Below, one piece after another: positions 5,032 to 6,951 of a DNA stretch of 6,951 bases. Where the stretch lies: contig JALOAS010000130.1 of the NCBI GenBank assembly GCA_023228705.1, positions 1-6,951 of the forward strand. The letters run 5' to 3'. This DNA is from Ottowia sp. GTDB lineage: Bacteria > Pseudomonadota > Gammaproteobacteria > Burkholderiales > Burkholderiaceae_C. The notes under the pieces are model-generated. The model was given only the letters and a program-made list of their open reading frames with translations, had not been told where the DNA came from and made no database searches. The position numbers were made by a program, and so were the translations under genes. The number at the start of each line of letters is the position of its first letter. The first letter of the stretch is position 1.

Positions 5032-6786
5032 TCACTCAGGCCAACGCTGCATGACGTAGGTTCCCGGCGCATCGCACAGCACTTGCTTGTCCGGGATCGG
5101 CTGCGCGGCCACCGGCTTGCTCGAGCGCTTGGCCAGCCACTGCTGCCACTGTGGCCACCACGAGCCCTCGTTGTGCCGCGCCTGCTGCAGCCAGTCGTCC
5201 GGCGTGAGCCGCTTGTCACCGGCCGCACGCATGAGGATGCGATGGTGGCGGCGCGGATGGCCCGGCTCGGAGACGATGCCGGCGTTGTGGCCGCCGCTGG
5301 TGAGCACGAAGGTGATCTCTGCCGTGCTGAGCCGGTGCAGCTCGTAGACCGAACGCCACGGCGATACGTGGTCGCGCTCGGTGCCCACGAGGAAAATGGG
5401 CAGCTGCAGGTCGTAGAGCGATACGGCCTTGCCGGCAACCAGGTAGCGGCCGTTGGCCAGCGCGTTTTTCAGGTACAGGGCGACCAGGTACTCATGGTGC
5501 ATGCGCGCCGGCAGCCGCGTGGTGTCGGCATTCCAGGCCATGAGGTCGTTGCCCTGTTCGCGCTCGCCCATCAGGTATTCACGCATGCGGCGCGCCCAGA
5601 CCAGGTCGCGCGAGTGCAGGAACTGGAACGAGCCGGCCATCTGCTTGCCGCTGAGAAAGCCCTGGCCGCGCGTGATCTGGTCGAGCAGGTTGATCTGGCC
5701 TTCGTCTATGAACAGCCCCAGCTCGCCGGGCTCGATGAAGTCCACCTGCGCGGCCAGCAGCGTCAGGCTCGCCGGTGGCGGCACATCCGTATAGCCGGCC
5801 ACGCCGTCCGCTGCCGACAGCGCCGCCACCGCGATGGCCAGCAGCGTGCCACCCAGGCAGTAGCCCACGGCGTGCAGCCCCGCGCCACTGGCTTGCTGGG
5901 TCACCGTGCGCAGCGGCTCGAGCAGGCCCAGCTCCAGGTAGTCGTCCATGCTCAGGCCGCGGTCGGACGCGTCCGGGTTGCGCCACGACAGCATGTACAC
6001 CGTATGGCCCTGGCTGACCAGGTAGCGCACCAGGGAATTGTGCGGCGACAAATCCAGGATGTAGTACTTCATGATCCAGGACGGCACGATGAATACGGGC
6101 TCCGGGTGCACCTTGTCGGTCTGCGGCGTGTAGCGGATGAGCTCGACCAGGTGGTTGCGATAGACGACCTTGCCGGGCGTCACCGCCACGTTGCCACCGA
6201 CGACGTAACGCCTGCGGTTGTCCACGTCCTCTGGGGTCGGCACCATGCTTGCGTCAGCCAGGAAGTTCTTCAGGCCGGCGCGCAGGTTGCCACCCCCCGA
6301 TTCCAGCGTCTGCCGGAGCACGACCGGGTTGGTCAGCAGGCTGTTGGCGGGCGACATCATGTCCAGGAACTGACGGGCAAAGAAGTCGACGAGCTGCATG
6401 TGGTGCCGGCTCACGCCGTCCACCTTGGCCGCTTCGCGCCAGAACGACTGCACGTTGCGGAAAGACGTGCGCCACAAATTGAACGGCCAGCGGTCCCATT
6501 CGGCCGCACGAAAGCGCGGGTCGTCACGCACGCGGCCGCCGCTGTCCTGCTCGTGGTCCGTCATGGTCAGGGTCTTGAACGCCAGCCGGGTGGCCAGGGT
6601 CGCCAGCTCGATCTGGCGCCCGGGCGATGCGGACAGGTGCCAGGCCCAGTCGGCCCATGCCAGGCTCAGCGTCACCGGCGACAGGTTGCCAAAGCCGGCG
6701 GCCGCGCGGCTTTGAACCAGACGGTCCAGCGTTTGCGTGGCGGTTTCAGCGCCGCTGACCAGGTGCGCTGTTTCGGTCAGTGCCAA
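5032..6786 (-). CDS. phaC: Class I polyhydroxyalkanoate synthase-like protein, 5' end probably lost to an IS insertion
   Basis: Class I PHA synthases polymerise (R)-3-hydroxyacyl-CoA, typically 3-hydroxybutyryl-CoA, into storage polyester on intracellular granules. Counting from the TTG at 6786, 584 residues remain. Residues ~18-60 (FGNLSPVTLSLAWADWAWHL and on) resemble the short PHB polymerase N-terminal domain, and the alpha/beta-hydrolase core follows. The lipase-like box GYCLGG holds Cys310; Asp472 (ERDHVSPW) and His500 (SGGHNAGI) complete the triad. The spacing matches Cupriavidus necator PhaC (Cys319, Asp480, His508) almost exactly. MMSPANSLLTNP, LVRYLVSQGHTVYMLSWRNP and GSWWPQWQQWL are also family-typical. 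The start is the problem: TTG-6786 has no ribosome binding site, no in-frame ATG or GTG exists upstream within the window, and an IS3-type end begins about 37 nt upstream. The native start was probably beyond that junction. The core is intact, but expression is doubtful. The phaC symbol is by family; a second canonical phaC may exist elsewhere. Confidence 0.85.
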   Translation of the reverse strand: MALTETAHLVSGAETATQTLDRLVQSRAAAGFGNLSPVTLSLAWADWAWHLSASPGRQIELATLATRLAFKTLTMTDHEQDSGGRVRDDPRFRAAEWDRWPFNLWRTSFRNVQSFWREAAKVDGVSRHHMQLVDFFARQFLDMMSPANSLLTNPVVLRQTLESGGGNLRAGLKNFLADASMVPTPEDVDNRRRYVVGGNVAVTPGKVVYRNHLVELIRYTPQTDKVHPEPVFIVPSWIMKYYILDLSPHNSLVRYLVSQGHTVYMLSWRNPDASDRGLSMDDYLELGLLEPLRTVTQQASGAGLHAVGYCLGGTLLAIAVAALSAADGVAGYTDVPPPASLTLLAAQVDFIEPGELGLFIDEGQINLLDQITRGQGFLSGKQMAGSFQFLHSRDLVWARRMREYLMGEREQGNDLMAWNADTTRLPARMHHEYLVALYLKNALANGRYLVAGKAVSLYDLQLPIFLVGTERDHVSPWRSVYELHRLSTAEITFVLTSGGHNAGIVSEPGHPRRHHRILMRAAGDKRLTPDDWLQQARHNEGSWWPQWQQWLAKRSSKPVAAQPIPDKQVLCDAPGTYVMQRWPE

Positions 6787-6865
6787 ACCGGGGGTGACCG
6801 TGCGGGCTACACCGGTACCTGTTGTGGAGTTGCCCCGATTTCGCGGACACCTTAACCTTGTGGAT

Positions 6866-6872
6866 AAAGGAG
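6866..6872 (+). promoter_or_regulatory. Ribosome binding site of IS orfA
   Basis: AAAGGAG lies 7 nt before the ATG at 6880 and supports that start for the short partial reading frame. Confidence 0.7.
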
Positions 6873-6879
6873 TCCAACC

Positions 6880-6951
6880 ATGGGAAGAACGAGAACGCCG
6901 TATCCGGCAGAATTTCGCCAGCAGATCGTGGAACTGGCGCGCACCGGCAAG
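6880..6951 (+). CDS. IS3-family transposase OrfA, N-terminal fragment (continues past the window)
   Basis: Only 24 codons are visible, beginning MGRTRTPYPAEF and continuing RQQIVELARTGK. The pattern of basic N-terminus, then YP-x-EFR-x-x-[IV]-VEL, is the beginning of the helix-turn-helix DNA-binding OrfA of IS3-family elements (IS911/IS3-type). In this family OrfA is usually followed by an overlapping OrfB with the DDE catalytic domain, joined by a -1 frameshift; that part is not in the window. It is transcribed rightward, away from the PHA synthase gene. The family call rests on a short stretch, but the upstream terminal-repeat-like sequence agrees with it. Confidence 0.75.
   Translation, partial: MGRTRTPYPAEFRQQIVELARTGK

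Larger units (their letters stand above)
6823..6951 (+). mobile_element. Left end of an IS3-family insertion sequence, cut by the window edge
   Basis: The segment begins near TGTGGAGTTGCCCCGATTTC and continues with GCGGACACC, which has the look of an IS3-family terminal inverted repeat (5'-TG end, a C-run, then GGACAC). About 55 bp later a transposase orfA starts. The exact end could be the TG at 6823 or at 6825. The right end, the inverted-repeat partner and any target duplication lie outside the window, so the boundary is inferred. Confidence 0.7.

Noticed and set aside
3024..5438. Very long leftward open frame (about 800 codons) opposite the acyl-CoA dehydrogenase
   Set aside because: It is antisense to a clear dehydrogenase, has no recognisable domain and also runs into the PHA synthase gene in another frame. 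Long antisense frames are common in GC-rich coding DNA.
4579..6855. Very long rightward open frame (about 750 codons) over the dehydrogenase end and the PHA synthase gene
   Set aside because: Its translation is a low-complexity mix rich in Arg, Ala, Gln, His and Val, typical of a shadow of the leftward synthase gene. It spans a convergent junction and an IS boundary.

Overview
The window is GC-rich DNA from a proteobacterium, most likely a beta-proteobacterium of the order Burkholderiales (Comamonadaceae-like). This placement is inferred from base composition, gene content and the style of the proteins; no rRNA or marker gene is present to prove it.

Layout. Positions 1-168 are leader DNA with no gene I can name. 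Four genes then run rightward: an enoyl-CoA hydratase-like (crotonase-fold) gene at 169-981, etfB (1089-1838), etfA (1928-2860) and a long acyl-CoA dehydrogenase with an extra C-terminal domain (3186-4979). A gap of about 325 bp between etfA and the dehydrogenase holds short tandem repeats, a hairpin and a good intrinsic terminator candidate. A 34-nt near-perfect palindrome at 4991-5024 separates the dehydrogenase from a leftward, convergent gene for a class I polyhydroxyalkanoate synthase-like protein (5032-6786). The 5' side of that gene runs into the left end of an IS3-family insertion sequence, of which only the first ~130 bp, including the first 24 codons of orfA, are in the window.

How the genes fit together. 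The dehydrogenase would oxidise an acyl-CoA thioester and pass the electrons to the EtfAB flavoprotein, which hands them to the membrane ETF:ubiquinone oxidoreductase (not in the window). The hydratase-like protein looks like the next beta-oxidation enzyme, but both catalytic glutamates of true enoyl-CoA hydratases are replaced, so that assignment is doubtful. The PHA synthase links to the same acyl-CoA pool by polymerising (R)-3-hydroxyacyl-CoA into storage polyester.

The most notable points are the IS insertion that appears to have removed the native start and promoter of the PHA synthase gene, the catalytically atypical crotonase next to etfBA, and the structured non-coding stretches. I see no CRISPR array, RNA gene or convincing new defence or metabolic system; most of the window is ordinary core fatty-acid metabolism.
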